Source: Protea cynaroides (taxonomy: Eukaryota; Streptophyta; Magnoliopsida; Proteales; Proteaceae). Taken from it: a stretch of DNA of 64,000 bases. Each line of letters opens with the position of its first letter. Positions within the stretch are counted from its first letter, which is position 1. The position numbers were made by a program, and so were the translations under genes. The notes under the pieces are model-generated. The model did no database searches. It was not told where the DNA came from and saw only the letters and a program-made list of their open reading frames with translations. This document shows, piece after piece, positions 22,678 to 34,030 of this stretch. The stretch is from contig CM053270.1 of assembly GCA_028583415.1 (NCBI GenBank), forward strand, positions 6,456,342 through 6,520,341, read 5' to 3'.

Positions 22678-24147
22678 TGTCACACCCCAATTCTGCACCA
22701 TTCAGAACGGTGTGATGAACCGCTAATAAACCAACGGTTCAATCAGGATCTCTAATAGGCTGTGTCCTTTAACTTAAACCATACACATCCACAACCATAA
22801 TCAGAATAAATACACAATAGCGGAAGTCTTAATATTAAATGAACTGAGAAACTAACTGTGATAATCATAAATAAAATATCAAATTATATTGTATCAATCG
22901 AGACATAAATAAATAAAATATCAAATTACATTTCCTTAATAGTTCAAATAAAACGCAAGAGTTGCACTCGCATGAGGAGTCATGCGTCTCCACTATATCT
23001 TCAGCCTCCATTGCAGTCACGTGTCCGTACACAGAAACATTCATATAATCTTTCACAGTGGTACCTGCATCATCAACTAAAAATATTCGAATTCGAAAAG
23101 GGTGAGCACACATCACGGCTCAGTGAGCAAACAAAACAATGCAACAAACATATGCATACATTCAATTCATATATGTGGTCTGGTATATAAGTTTGCAATG
23201 TGATATAGAAAGGTTCGGTGACCGCCTCACCTCTATACACGAGTGTGTAAAGCCGCCCAATGAATATCGTTATTGTCGTCTCACATGCACCCACCATGGA
23301 ATAGAGATAGAGCTAAAGTGCTTAGGATCGCACCGCATCACACTTCCCCTGATACTCTACCCATACCAACACGTAAGCCCCTACTGGCGAGGGCTTGCAA
23401 ACTGGGCTCGCAACTAACCAATCCTAATGTCAAATAGTGTATCCAAATGCCTCACCCCAGCATCCCTCAATACGTCCATAGAGATAGAGCTAAGGTCCCC
23501 GACAGAGTCGAAGACTACACGGTCCGAGACCACCTCCCCTGATGCCTTACGACGTAATAGTTCTGCTAAGGTAATGACGATACGACGATGTCAGTGGACA
23601 AGACTTGAGTAGAGATAGAGCTAGAGTCTGGTGACCAGGACACACCACAATATCACGTCCTCCCCCTGATGCTCCACTCGCATCAAACACACTAACCACA
23701 TACATACATTCACATGCCTATTCCTAGCATCATCATCATCATCATCATGTTATAAATAAATATAATTAAATATGCATGAACATTAATAATAGGAATGTTG
23801 GATGATATGTTGAATGCACATTACAAGCATACACGCATCGAATCAGTCATGGCATTGGACTCAATAAATAAAAATAATTTATTATTAGCCAATTAGTTTA
23901 GGTCTTGCTCCCTCACATTTGCTTGAGTGTAAATCTTCTTTCAAACTCTAAGAATCACCTTTATATCAATAGGAAAACCTAACAAGTCGATAGATTTTAA
24001 TTAGAATTCATTCCAACAGTTTTAAGTTTGCTGTAAAGCTAGGGTCGCAGGATGGGTCGCAGGTAGGATCGCAGGTTTATGCGACCCCAGGGTATAAGGT
24101 TGATACTAGAGTTGGTTGTCCCATCGACCCTAGGTGCGACCCATCGC
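22678..24147 (-). mobile_element. Partial LTR of the chromovirus family (-), U3 end missing
   Basis: Starts tgtcacaccccaattctgc and is colinear with the 2.28-kb LTRs through the R-U5 part, including a diverged copy of the gagatagagctaagg region. It stops in a gggtcgcagg-type cluster before the TATA box. The 54-bp subrepeats are absent or erased, so this is a more distant family member. Confidence 0.8.
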
Positions 24148-24375
24148 TGCCACCACCCACCACCACCACAAACCCTACCACCGCCACCACCACCACCATC
24201 AACCACCCACTACCACCAACACAACCACCACCACCAACCATCCACCGCCACCCATCACCACCGCTACCACTGTCACTGTCACCACCACTGCCATTACCCA
24301 CCAATCACCAAACACAACCACCACCCATCACTACCACTACCCATCACCTATTAGCCACCACCACTACCATCATTA
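24148..24375. repeat. (CCA)n-like microsatellite
   Basis: About 225 bp of ccaccaccacca with interspersed ccat, ccgc and acaacc. Long frames on both strands (Thr/His/Pro or Gly/Val) are artefacts of the repeat. Confidence 0.9.
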
Positions 24376-25132
24376 CCATCACTATTTTTTTAGACTTCGA
24401 TTGAAAGGATAGTGTTTATCAAACATGTTTCTGTTCCAAAGATATTCTAGAACCTATTATAGAAAATGCATTATCAAACATGTTTTTACTTCTAAATAAT
24501 CCTAAAGTAGATCGAAGTAGAATTCAAGTTTTGAGTCAGAATTCATAATCTAGAGGAGAAGTTTTACCAAACGGACGTGAGTGGATTCTAATCATGACGG
24601 ACTCCACTGCACAACTTGGGACAAGTGAAGTCCTCGTCGTGGTTGCGGGTGTCTGGTGGCCCCACGTAAGGGGGTGTTGTTTTCTGTTTTTTTTGGGATC
24701 GTGAGGCAACGTTTTGTAAAGGTTGGTTTCAATACGAAAATTCACATAACGCCTGATTCGTTACTGTATTTTAACGAAAAGATATGGAAGGGCATATTAT
24801 GTATGATCCGGCTCTTCTTTCAAATCGGGGATCGTATGTATGGTTGAAGTGAACACACCAATATATTAACATACGTAGAATAAGGAGCGCTCGTGAGAGA
24901 CGTTTTTACCCAAAAAAAAAAAAAAAAAAAAAAGAAAGAAAAAAATCAACTGTAGACTGGCAGCGGTCCTTAAGATGTGGACACATGGAACTGGATTAAT
25001 CCAAAGGAGAAGAAGCAAAATAAGGGGGAGAGAGAGTAATAGATAGATTACATCGAATAAAAAACCCTGGCTGCAAATACCCACCATATCTCAACAAGGC
25101 TTCTGTAAAACCCTCGCTCGCTGTCTTCAAGG
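24376..25132. other. Intergenic DNA and probable PPR-gene promoter, with an A-run
   Basis: 24376-24576 belongs to the candidate MITE end. An A-run of about 23 bases lies at 24911-24933. The last 150 bp are purine-rich and probably include the 5' UTR of the PPR gene (gagagagagtaatagat). No clear TATA box was seen. Confidence 0.4.
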
Positions 25133-25156
25133 TTGGGGATAGAGATAGAGGGAGAG

Positions 25157-27019
25157 ATGTGGAGATTTAAAGCTGGTGCGCTTTTTTTCCGCTGTTCAGG
25201 CCGGTTGGCTCCTTCGCTTCCGAACGATGTATCTCTGAAAACCTTGACCATATTTCGATCTGCATCTCCACATTTCTCGAATTGGGTCCCCCAAAACAAA
25301 CCCCTCTATCAAAATCTTAGATTTTTCTCTGTTCATTCAACATCTAGTAGTCCTGATTTCACTAACGAAGCTCATGATTCATTAGATTCTTCTTTACCGA
25401 CTGACAGAGATGGTTTCCTTGATGGGAACCCTGGTTTTGTTTCGCCAGATTCAGGGTCTTCTTCAGTCCTTTTTGCGGAGAAGGCTACTTATATTTCAAA
25501 TGAAGATGGTACCGATAAAGAAGCTGTTCAAAGTGGTACCGATAAAGAATCTATTCAAGGTGAAGACCAAGGTTTTTTTCCTGATGAGGTTGCTAACGGA
25601 GATGATCAAATGAGTACCTCTGTCTTAGAAGAATCTGTAGAAGCAACCGCAGCTGAAATTCCCGAGATTGATGTTGAACAACTCGAGAATGCTGTGTCCG
25701 TTCTTCAGAGTACTTTGGAGGAGCCTTTAGAATCAAGCCTGGAGAAGATGGATTTAACAGTAAATGAAGGGTTTGTTTTCAGAGTACTCCAGACACCACT
25801 TATTGTGGTTGAGAATTTAATTGGGTTTTTCAAATGGGCTTCGGAAAGACCTGAATTTTTTATGAGTACCCGAGTTGTTGATGCGCTTGTTCGAGCTGTT
25901 GGTGCTAGTCTCAGGAAGAGGGATGCCTATGCTTTGTGGGATTTGGTCAAGGAGATCGGAGAGAGGGGGGATGTTATATTGAGTACTGAGAGTCTCAATG
26001 AATTGATCCATCTGTTCCGGAAGTTGGGCAAGGGCAAGGCTGCTCTGGAAGTTTTTAACAAGTTTCCGGAGTTTAGGTGTGATCCAAATGCAGATACTTA
26101 CTATTTTACGATTGATGCCCTTTGTTGCCGATCATTCTATGATTGGGCCTGGTCTGTTTGTGAGAAGATGCTCACCACAGGAAACTTGCCTGATTCTGAG
26201 AAGGTTGGTAAGATCATCTGTTTTTTCTGCAAAGGAAGTAGGGCTAAGGATGCTCATTTGGTTTATCTGATGGCAAAGGAGAAGAACGACCGCCCACCAC
26301 GATCTTCTATTAATTTTCTGATCAGTTCTCTATGTAGAGAGGATGAAACTGTCCAGTTAGCGGCTGAGTTGGTGCATGATTTTTCAGGAGAGGCGCGTAG
26401 GTATGCAATTAAGCCATTTTCTTCTGTTGTCCATGGTCTGTGTAGGATAAAAGATGTCAAAGCGGCAAAGGACTTGCTATTTAAGATGATTGATGAAGGC
26501 CCACCTCCTGGGAATGCAGTGTTTAATGCTGTCATCAATGTTCTTTCGAAGGCTGGGGAAATGGAGGAGGCCATGGAGCTGTTGAAATTGATGGAGAGTA
26601 GGGGGTTGAGACCTGATATGTCCACTTACAATATGATAATGGTTGGTTATGCACAGGGCGGTCAGATGAAGGAAGCATGTAGAATTCTATCAGAAGCAAA
26701 AAAGAAGCATTCCAAGCTGACCCATGTTACTTACCATATACTCATTCGTGGGTATTGCAAACTGGAGGAATTTGATAAGGCTCTGAAGTTGCTGAGTGAG
26801 ATGAAGAAATTTGGAGTCCAGCCAAATGTTGACGAGTACAATAAGTTGATTCAGTCTCTTTGTCTCAAGGCTTTAGACTGGAAGACATCAGAGCAGCTCC
26901 TAGAAGAGATGAAGGAGAGTGGTTTGTATCTTAATGGGATCACTAGGGGTCTTATAAGGGCAACAAAGGAATTGGTAGAGGAGGAATTGCAGGCAAGAGA
27001 AGTTAGTTCTGCAGCGTAG
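25157..27019 (+). CDS. P-class pentatricopeptide repeat protein, probably mitochondrial
   Basis: An intact intronless frame of 620 residues. Start chosen at MWRFKAGALFFRCSGRL (25157): this presequence is Arg-rich and free of acids, as expected for organelle import, whereas the Met eight codons upstream adds Glu residues. A long acidic, low-complexity linker (about residues 60-190) precedes helical repeats. Clear PPR units begin near residues 310 (DPNADTYYFTIDALC), 416, 455 (VFNAVINVLSKAGEMEEAME), 489 (TYNMIMVGYAQGGQMKEA), 523 (VTYHILIRGYCKLEEFDKA) and 560 (DEYNKLIQSLCLKA). No E, DYW or SMR domain is present. PPR proteins bind organelle RNA; the target cannot be told. It is the only intact host gene in the window. 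Confidence 0.92.
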   Translation: MWRFKAGALFFRCSGRLAPSLPNDVSLKTLTIFRSASPHFSNWVPQNKPLYQNLRFFSVHSTSSSPDFTNEAHDSLDSSLPTDRDGFLDGNPGFVSPDSGSSSVLFAEKATYISNEDGTDKEAVQSGTDKESIQGEDQGFFPDEVANGDDQMSTSVLEESVEATAAEIPEIDVEQLENAVSVLQSTLEEPLESSLEKMDLTVNEGFVFRVLQTPLIVVENLIGFFKWASERPEFFMSTRVVDALVRAVGASLRKRDAYALWDLVKEIGERGDVILSTESLNELIHLFRKLGKGKAALEVFNKFPEFRCDPNADTYYFTIDALCCRSFYDWAWSVCEKMLTTGNLPDSEKVGKIICFFCKGSRAKDAHLVYLMAKEKNDRPPRSSINFLISSLCREDETVQLAAELVHDFSGEARRYAIKPFSSVVHGLCRIKDVKAAKDLLFKMIDEGPPPGNAVFNAVINVLSKAGEMEEAMELLKLMESRGLRPDMSTYNMIMVGYAQGGQMKEACRILSEAKKKHSKLTHVTYHILIRGYCKLEEFDKALKLLSEMKKFGVQPNVDEYNKLIQSLCLKALDWKTSEQLLEEMKESGLYLNGITRGLIRATKELVEEELQAREVSSAA

Positions 27020-27100
27020 ATCATCTACTGTTTGTTTGATGCGGATACTGGTTCTGCTTCTTTGTGTTTTTTTTTTCAATAGCATTCTTTTGACTTATGG

Positions 27101-27226
27101 TGAGACGGTAAGGTTGTCATTGCAACCTGTGGTCATGGGTTCGAAACATGGAAATAGTCTCTCCGTATTGAGGGGGTAAGGCTGCGTAGACTAGGAGGTC
27201 TTTTTTTCTTTTTTTTTTTTCTTTCC
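27101..27226 (+). mobile_element. SINE (tRNA-derived, Au-like) with 14-bp target duplications
   Basis: It carries an A-box-like tgagacggtaaggtt, a B-box ggttcgaaac (about 27139), the word gtaaggctgcgtaga and a T-rich 3' tail, as in plant Au SINEs. It is flanked by cttttgacttatgg (27087-27100) and cttttaacctatgg (27227-27240), a 14-bp duplication with two differences. It lies 80 bp past the PPR stop codon and may be in its 3' UTR. Confidence 0.75.
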
Positions 27227-27240
27227 CTTTTAACCTATGG

Positions 27241-28780
27241 ATAGAATCTTTGTTTGTACGTTTCTATAAAGAATGCATTTTTCCTATTTGTGTCTTTGAG
27301 ATTATGAGAAATGCTTGTATTTCGGTAAATTTCTTCTCTGATAGTCGCTTCAAGGAATATACTGCACTGCATATGCCAGGTAACACATATTCAGAACAAG
27401 GATCGACCTCTCAATGGTTTTATCTAGAAGAGCAGCCAATTAAAAGATCTACTGATTGGATGAATTAATAACCTTCAGTCATTTGGTTTTTGCAACTAAT
27501 CCATGAAGTTCGGTATGAGATGATTAGGATAATTTGACAAGTTGACACCCTGTCCTGTTATGATCTCTTACATTACCCCCCAAATTTTGGGTCCAAGGGT
27601 CTTGTATGCTTGTGATTCATTGGCCAGCTGTTCTCCTTGGTTCCTTTCTTGAATTTATGTGTCTTGCCTTTTTTTTTTCTTTGGTTGCAGCCTTGTTAAT
27701 TTCAAACATACAAAAAAAAAAATTCTACATCTAGCTTGTGTGAAAGGCGAACATAGCTTGATCTTGTGGACACAAAGATGCCTTTATTATCATGGCTACC
27801 AATTCTAAGTCTGTACTCCCCAGGCTTGCCATGCATAAAGGGCTTCCTAGTCCAAACTAGGAAGGCCTGAATTGCAGGTCTCTTAGAGTCCAGTTTAGCT
27901 TTCATCGGTAATACTTTTAATTATAATTCCTGTGCATGACAGCCTTCCATTTGATATTTTTCTTAGCGTTCCCTAAATACACTGAGTTCAAAGCTCCGAC
28001 AAAGGGCATCAGTTTGGTCATTAGGTTCACTGCCTTCCCTTCCTTCCTTTCTTGCTCCATCTTCCAACTGCATTCAGGTATTTTTTATGGCTCCTGATTT
28101 CATTTCTTTTTGTTTTATTGATAGTAAAAGTTCCTACTCTTTGTTATTTGAGTTTATGTCACGCATTTAGTTGCCAATGAAAGGGCATGTGTACTCTTAA
28201 TTTCAACCATTATTTATTTATTTTTGAAAAAATAGATTAGCTAATAATCGAAGTAAGGCTTTTAGTTGAACAACTGAAAGATGTCAGATTTGAGGGAAAG
28301 CCAGAGGTCGATGAATAAAATTGTTGTGCTGATTTCTTTGTTCCATGGTGACATCTCTTCTTTCTGCAATACTTTTATGTAGAATGAGAAAATATTTCAA
28401 GCCAAACATGCAATTCTGAACTGCCCAGAATAGTATCACTGAACCTCAAAAACCTGAAGATATGAATTGCCTATATTACAGAAACTGAAACCTCAAGGGT
28501 ATGATCTTCAAGAAGTTGAAAGTTTCGCAGCAGTTCAATTTCCATTTGCTTTGCAGATATTGATGCTCTCTAACTTTGTTAGATTTCCTTTATATTAGGA
28601 CTATGTGCAAGAGGATGGATTCAATCTACTTATTTCATGTTGTTTTGCAAGGTAAGTTTGGAGAGGGGGTGCTTTAGTGATTGATAGTGTAGCTTTTAGA
28701 CTGGGAGAGTTACCCATTTCTGGGCAGGATGGTGAAACTGTGGGAACTGACTGCTTTCTTTATTTTTTGGTGCATTTAGA
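27241..28780. other. Intergenic DNA, no gene supported
   Basis: T-rich, intron-like sequence with scattered splice-like words (for example tttgcaaggtaagttt near 28650). No long frame or known domain was found. It might contain introns of a decayed gene whose possible exon is listed next. Confidence 0.35.
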
Positions 28781-28861
28781 AGGAGAGGGATGCCCGTACT
28801 TTTACAGCAGAGGAGGAATCAGCCAAGAAGATTGCTACTAAAGTTATGCTGATGATATGTA
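28781..28861 (+). pseudogene. Possible exon of an unidentified gene, cut by an LTR element
   Basis: After an acceptor-like ttggtgcatttag the frame reads KERDARTFTAEEESAKKIAT, a charged helical-looking segment with non-random codon use. No start, stop or second exon could be assigned, and an LTR element begins 40 bp downstream. I do not recognise the family. Confidence 0.25.
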
Positions 28862-28902
28862 GTTGGGCTTTGGTTGTTCCAGACTTTAGGGGGACTAACT
28901 AA

Positions 28903-29688
28903 TGCGGACGGGATTTCCCAAAAAGGGAATATCGAGAAAACCACCAAAAGGGGAGGGAAGAGAAAGGGATGGAAACCAAGAAATCGAGAGGGAAGACAAA
29001 TAGAGAACCAAAAGGGAGGAGATGTGAATATGCTAACTGAGAAAGAGAGAGAATAGCTGTGAAGGATGGAGAAGGGGTAGGGGTTGTTACTGTGAAAGAA
29101 CAAAAGGGAAGTAAAGGGAAGTAAAGGGGAGAGAACAAAGGGAGGGGAAAGGGTTGCGGTAATAACAAAAGGGAAGTAATATGCTGTTGGAATTGCAGAG
29201 GTGGGACAGAAAAGTGATGGCAGCAAAAAGGGGAGGACATTGTGCTACTGTAACAGAATTGGAAAAAAAAAATGACGCCTAAAGAGAGATATCAAGAAAG
29301 AGAAAATAGGGGGAGAGAAAGGAGTGAAACAAGAGGGGGAGGGAAGAGAAACCAAGAGATAGAAGAAGAATCCTTATCAAGAAGGGGAGAGAGGCGAGAG
29401 CATCTTTCTGCTTTTTCTTTAATCATTAACGCATATCCAATAATAAACTAATTCGTGAAACCAAGTCATGGATCACGTCTAAGGGAAGGGGATCACGTCT
29501 AAGGGAAGGGGAGCCCGCATCTAGAAAAAAAAAAAAACCAATATAACACATCCTTTAGTAATAAATAAAACTCTAAAAAAGAAAAAATAAAAATCTAAGA
29601 CTAAATCAATAAAATAAAATTACAAAGATTTTCCAATTAAACTTAAATCCTCTAGAGATTTTAATCTTGTGGCTCTTGTGTTGCATCA
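28903..29688 (-). repeat. 3' LTR of the small element
   Basis: 786 bp, mostly purine on the + strand (aaaagggaggagatg etc.). It starts tgcggacggg and ends gtgttgcatca. The segment agggaaggggatcacgtcta is partly duplicated near 29480. Long - strand frames rich in Ser/Phe/Leu here are compositional artefacts. Confidence 0.8.
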
Positions 29689-29702
29689 ACTCTCGCCCTC
29701 TT

Positions 29703-30345
29703 AAAAAAATTCGTCCTTGGATTTTGTAGAGACGACGAAATAAACTCATCTCATGGTAGTCAGTAGCAAAAGTCTGGTAACGTACGAGTGGTAGGATTGT
29801 AGTTTGCAAGTCGAGGGATCCGTCCTTCAAAGAATGACGATGGAATCACATTTTTTTTGTGATTGCATCATCAGGAATGAAATCGCCGAAGAGGTCCTTC
29901 TCAATTATTGGTTGCAGAATGTCATCTTGAACTATGCTCTCAACTTGTACTATGTTCGCAACCTCGCTCTTGAAATCATCTACCATAGGAACATCAGTGG
30001 AGAATTCTGCCTTGTCATCAAGAGTTGTTGGAAACGCTTCATTGTTTACATTGGCTTCATAAACTGATGCTTTCATATCGGAGGCATTGGGTTCCCTTTT
30101 AATGCAACATTAGATTCTTTTGCTATGAGCGATTCTGGAATACCCAAATGTCGCTCCAACCTAGCCAGGCTCCCATCCAGGTTTTGGACACTTTGGGTAA
30201 GAGTGTGAATACTGGTGTTGTACCTTTCTTGAGCAGCTCTACTGGCAGCCAGCTCTACCTAATTAGCATTTAGGGCTTCTTGGCATTGTTGAAGCATTCT
30301 TGCCAATTGCTCAGTTGTTGGAGGGGTGTTAGGGAGGTTTGACAT
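29703..30345 (-). pseudogene. Gag-like remnant of the small element
   Basis: Starts MSNLPNTPPTTEQLARMLQQ at 30345, 34 bases past the primer site, continues as a coiled-coil-like region (LARLERHLGI) with a stop after NAN, and later holds an acidic open stretch (30076-29846, DDFKSEVANIVQVE). No zinc knuckle, protease or RT is present. Gag N-terminus is an inference from position and coiled-coil character. Confidence 0.5.
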
Positions 30346-30395
30346 GTTTTTATAATTTCTGTAGACACTCTAGCCTAAGCTCTGATACCAAATAA

Positions 30396-31275
30396 TGCTG
30401 ACTAGATTTCCCAAAAAGGGAATATCGAGAAAATCACCAAAAGGGAAGGGAAGAGAAACGGATGGGAACCAAAAAATTGAGAGGGAAAGCAAATAGGGAA
30501 CCAAAAGGGAGGGGATGGGAATAAGGCTAACCGAGAAAGAGAGAATAGCCATGAGGGTTGGAGAAGGGGTAGGGGTTGTTACCATGAAAGAACAAAAGGG
30601 AAGTAAAAGGGAGAGAACAAAGGGAGGGGAAGGGATTGTGGTAAGAACAAAAGGGAAGTAATATGCTGTTGGAACCACAGGGGTGGGACAGAAAACTGAC
30701 AGCAGCAAAAAGGGGAGGAGATTGTGCTACCGTAACAGAATTGGAATAAAAATGATGCCTAGAGAGAGATACCGAGAAAGAGAAAATAGAGGGGGAGAAA
30801 GGAGAAACAAGAGGGGGAGGGGAGAGAAATGGAGAGATAGAAGAAACCAAGAGATAGAAGAAGAATCCTTACCAAGAAGGGGAGAGAGGTAAGAGCATCT
30901 TTCTGCTTTTCTTTAATCAATAATGCATATCCATTTCAATAATAAGATTTGCCTATAAATAGGCTTACAATCCTAATCATAATGGGACTCTATAAGACTA
31001 ATTAAAATGGCCTATAATGTAGGCATTACGACTCAATCCCGAAACTAACAAAAGATAACTAATAAACTAAATCGTGAAACCGAGTCATGGATCACATCTA
31101 AGGGGAGGGGGCCCACATCTAGAAAAAAAAATAAAAAACAAAACAAAACAATATAACGCCTCCTCTAAAAAAAAAAAATCTAAGACTAAAAGCCACACGA
31201 TTGGAATCTCTAGAGGATTTAAGTTTAATTGGAAAATCTTTGTAATTTTATTTTATTGATTTAGTCTTAGATTTT
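30396..31275 (-). repeat. 5' LTR of the small element, outer end inverted
   Basis: Colinear with 28903-29688 from tgctgactagatttccc onwards, with an extra ~100 bp (about 30940-31060: gcctataaataggc etc.) missing from the other copy. The outer ~85 bp (about 31190-31275) are in reverse orientation: gattggaatctctagagga and ttggaaaatctttgtaatt are the complement of the end of the 3' LTR. See findings. Confidence 0.7.
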
Positions 31276-32115
31276 TTTTTTAAACGATTTCTACGAGGAT
31301 CTTGTGAAGCAAAGAATCCTCTCCTCTTTCTCTTAGGTAATGATCTCTCTACTTGGTAGTTGTGGTTAGGGAGGTCTTTGATTTGTTTTCTTCTGACCTA
31401 ATACAGATCTGATAGGAATTTTTGTTGTTTGGAATGTGTTTGTAGGGAGTTAGAAGTGGTGAGATGGGTACTTACTTGTGGGGAAGTCTCAAGAGCCTCT
31501 GTTTCAAGATAAAGTGGAAATATAGTCTTTTGGAAAGCTTAAACATCAAGGTTGCATGTAAGTCTGCTTCTGGTTTTTTACATTTCTTTAAATAATCCTT
31601 GTCATTTACTTTCATTATTGGTTTATTGCCTATGCTTGGAAATATCCAAGTGCAAATAAATAGTTCAAGTTTTTTATTCATTTACAATAATTATTCCCAA
31701 ATAATATCTTCATATAGTAGAAATATCCAAATGCTTAGGTTTCTCTCTTATTAGTGAATAACAGTTATTGTCCATCATGCTCCTTCATTTACTTTCCAAA
31801 GAAATTGAGTTTCTTTGCTTCTGATCAAGATTCTATAATTTTTATAACTTTATTGGATATTTTATTTAGAACGAATACGATATTTTCGATAACAGGAGAT
31901 GATATAAATACTAATCAGGATTTCACATTGCTATATTCTGTATCTTTATTTGCACCGATATATTGCCCTTTATTCTTTGGTTGTAATCTTTACGTTACGG
32001 TTGAAATAAGACTAGCTGACGCACCTGAAACTCAATTAGGCTGACTCAATTAGGAAGTTATCTAAGTACGGACTTCCAAAATTTATATTATAAAACTTTA
32101 TTCCCTTTCGGTAAG

Positions 32116-32562
32116 TGTTTCGGCCCTGATCCGTCTCGTAGGCCTACCAAGCTGACTAGACCTGCAAGATAAGCAAAGACAAGGGGGAGAGGCGGGCCTG
32201 TGGCCCCGGGTCCACTCCGATGCCAAAGTTAGGGCTCTGTGAACAACTAGTGGGTTCGGTGTCGAGCCTACAAAGATATTTAGAAATATGTGGGGTGGGC
32301 GAGAGATTCTCCGTCCCAAGTGTCAGAGCGAGAATCCCAAGGATGAGTAATGAGTAATAAATGTTCTAGTACCTGAAATCTCGGGATTTGCCCTATTTAT
32401 AGTGAATAGTGTATTTTCTAAGAATGCCGCTTTTGCCCTTTGCTTCTCTGTTCGAGTTTGTGAAGGTGCTTCCTTATATCCAATCGGGAACCTCCACGTG
32501 GCTTGAAAGGTTGAGTCCTATGTGTCATGGTTACATTGATAGCGTGGCATAATTCCCCAACA
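32116..32562 (-). repeat. 3' LTR of the Tat element
   Basis: 447 bp, tgtttcggccctgat to attccccaaca on the + strand. TATA CTATAAATAG on the - strand at 32393-32402. A tccacgtggc G-box-like palindrome lies in U3 near 32491. Confidence 0.92.
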
Positions 32563-34030
32563 CTTGCCTCGTTGTCCTGCTGAATTTGTAGGGTTCGGCT
32601 GAGCGAAGAAGAACGATGGAAATTTTCCCCAACAACTTGCCTCGTTGCTTTGTTGAATCCGTAAGGTTCGGCTGTGCATAAGGTCATGCCAATATGGATC
32701 AGTTGCTGTTATGTTATTCGCTATGTGGGAGACTGATGCTGGTGTCGAAGTTGTCAGGGGTGAGGGCACTGATGTGGGCACCGCGGCCCAACCACATCGG
32801 CTAATGTCTTTATATCTACTGAGGCGATCATGTGATTGGCACGTGACCTCACTGCTGCTGTTGATGCGGTAGCCGATGTGAGCAGGCCATGGCGGACGGG
32901 ACGATGTGACTGGGCCAATGTGGATGTGATTTTGACCGATGTGGTTTGGCCGATGTGGATGGACCGATGTGATTTGACCGATGTAGCTGGCTCGATGTGA
33001 TTTAACCGATGTGACTGGATCGATGTGGGCACCACGGTCAGTTCACATCGGTATATTTGAAGAGATCTGCTGATGCGGTCACGGGATTTGTATGTGACCT
33101 GATGTGATTGAACCGATGTGGTTGGACAGATGTGATTTGACCGATGTGGCTGGCCCGATGTGTTTTGACCGATGTGACTGGATCGATGTGGGCACCACGG
33201 CCAGTTCACATGGGTCTATTTGAAGAGATCTGCTAATCCGGTCACGGGATTTGCACGTGACCCGATGTGGTTGGATCGATGTGGTCACCGCGGCTAATAC
33301 ACATCGGTATGTTATTGAGTAGATACTCTGAGGTGGTCACGGGATTGGCACGTGATCCGAGCCGATTGGACCGATGTGGGCACTGCGACAATACACATCG
33401 GCTTACCTTTAAGAAGATATTCTGAGGAGATCACAGGATTGATACGTGATCTGAGGCGATTTGGCCAATGCGGGCGCCGCGGCCAATACACATCGGCTTG
33501 CCTTTGAGAATATATTCCGAGGAGATCACGGGATTGGCACGTGATCCGATGCGATTTGGCCGATGCGGGCATTGCGTGTAATACGCATCTGCTTATCTTT
33601 AAGAAGATATTCCGAGGAGATCACGAGATTGGCAAGTGATCCGAGGCGATTTGGCCGATGCGGGTGCCGCGGCCACTACACATTGGCTTGTGTTTGAGAA
33701 GATATTCCGAGGAGTTCACGGGATTGGCACGTGATCCGAGGCGATTTGGCCGATGCGGGCGCCGCGGCCACTACACATCGGCTTTTGTTTGAGAAGATAT
33801 TCCGAGGAGATCACGGGATTGGCACGTGATCCGTGGCGATTGGGCCAATGTGGGCGCCGCGGCCAACGCACATCGGCTTGTCTTGAGAAGATTCCGAGGC
33901 GATCACGGGATTGGCACGTGATCCGAGGCGATTGGGCCGATGTGGGCGTCGCAGCCAATACACGTCGGCTTGTCTTGAGGAGAGATTCTGAGGCGATCAC
34001 GGGATTGGCACATGATCTGTTTTGTGTCGA
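32563..34030. repeat. Tandem repeats in the Tat 3' region (20-bp and ~95-bp families)
   Basis: From about 32880 to 33290, short units of gaccgatgtg(g/a)ctg type; from about 33290 to 34030, seven to eight units of about 95 bp. The word tattc(c/t)gagg falls near 33420, 33513, 33608, 33703 and 33798. Each long unit holds gatcacgggattggcacgtgatc, an inverted repeat with 7-bp arms, followed by gccgcggcc and acacatcggctt. Frames on the - strand here are repeats, not genes. Confidence 0.88.

Larger units (their letters stand above)
22632..24576. mobile_element. Candidate MITE with TIRs, interrupted by an LTR fragment and (CCA)n
   Basis: Left ctgtttgataaaactt (22635-22650) matches the reverse complement of aagttttaccaaacgg (24559-24574) at 14 of 16 bases, and similar attcta/gaattc words follow inside both ends. 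An LTR fragment starts at 22678 and (CCA)n follows it. No clear target duplication was found, so the call is tentative. Confidence 0.35.
28903..31275 (-). mobile_element. Small non-autonomous LTR element with a gag remnant
   Basis: LTR 28903-29688 and LTR 30396-about 31275 flank only about 700 bp. On the - strand the 5' LTR is followed by TGGTATCAGAGC (30379-30390), and AAGAGGGCGAGAGT (29689-29702) precedes the 3' LTR, which starts TGATGCAACAC. The interior holds a short gag-like frame with stops and no pol. The layout matches the gag-only element at 42998-46335, so both probably belong to the TR-GAG/LARD class that depends on other elements for pol. Confidence 0.8.

Noticed and set aside
24077..24412. 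75- to 92-codon frames rich in Gly/Val or Thr/His/Pro
   Set aside because: They are translations of the CCA microsatellite.
28819..29240. 113- to 135-codon - strand frames (Ser/Phe/Leu-rich) and their copies at 30370-30850
   Set aside because: They lie in purine-rich LTRs and differ by frameshifts between the two LTRs, so they are not conserved coding.
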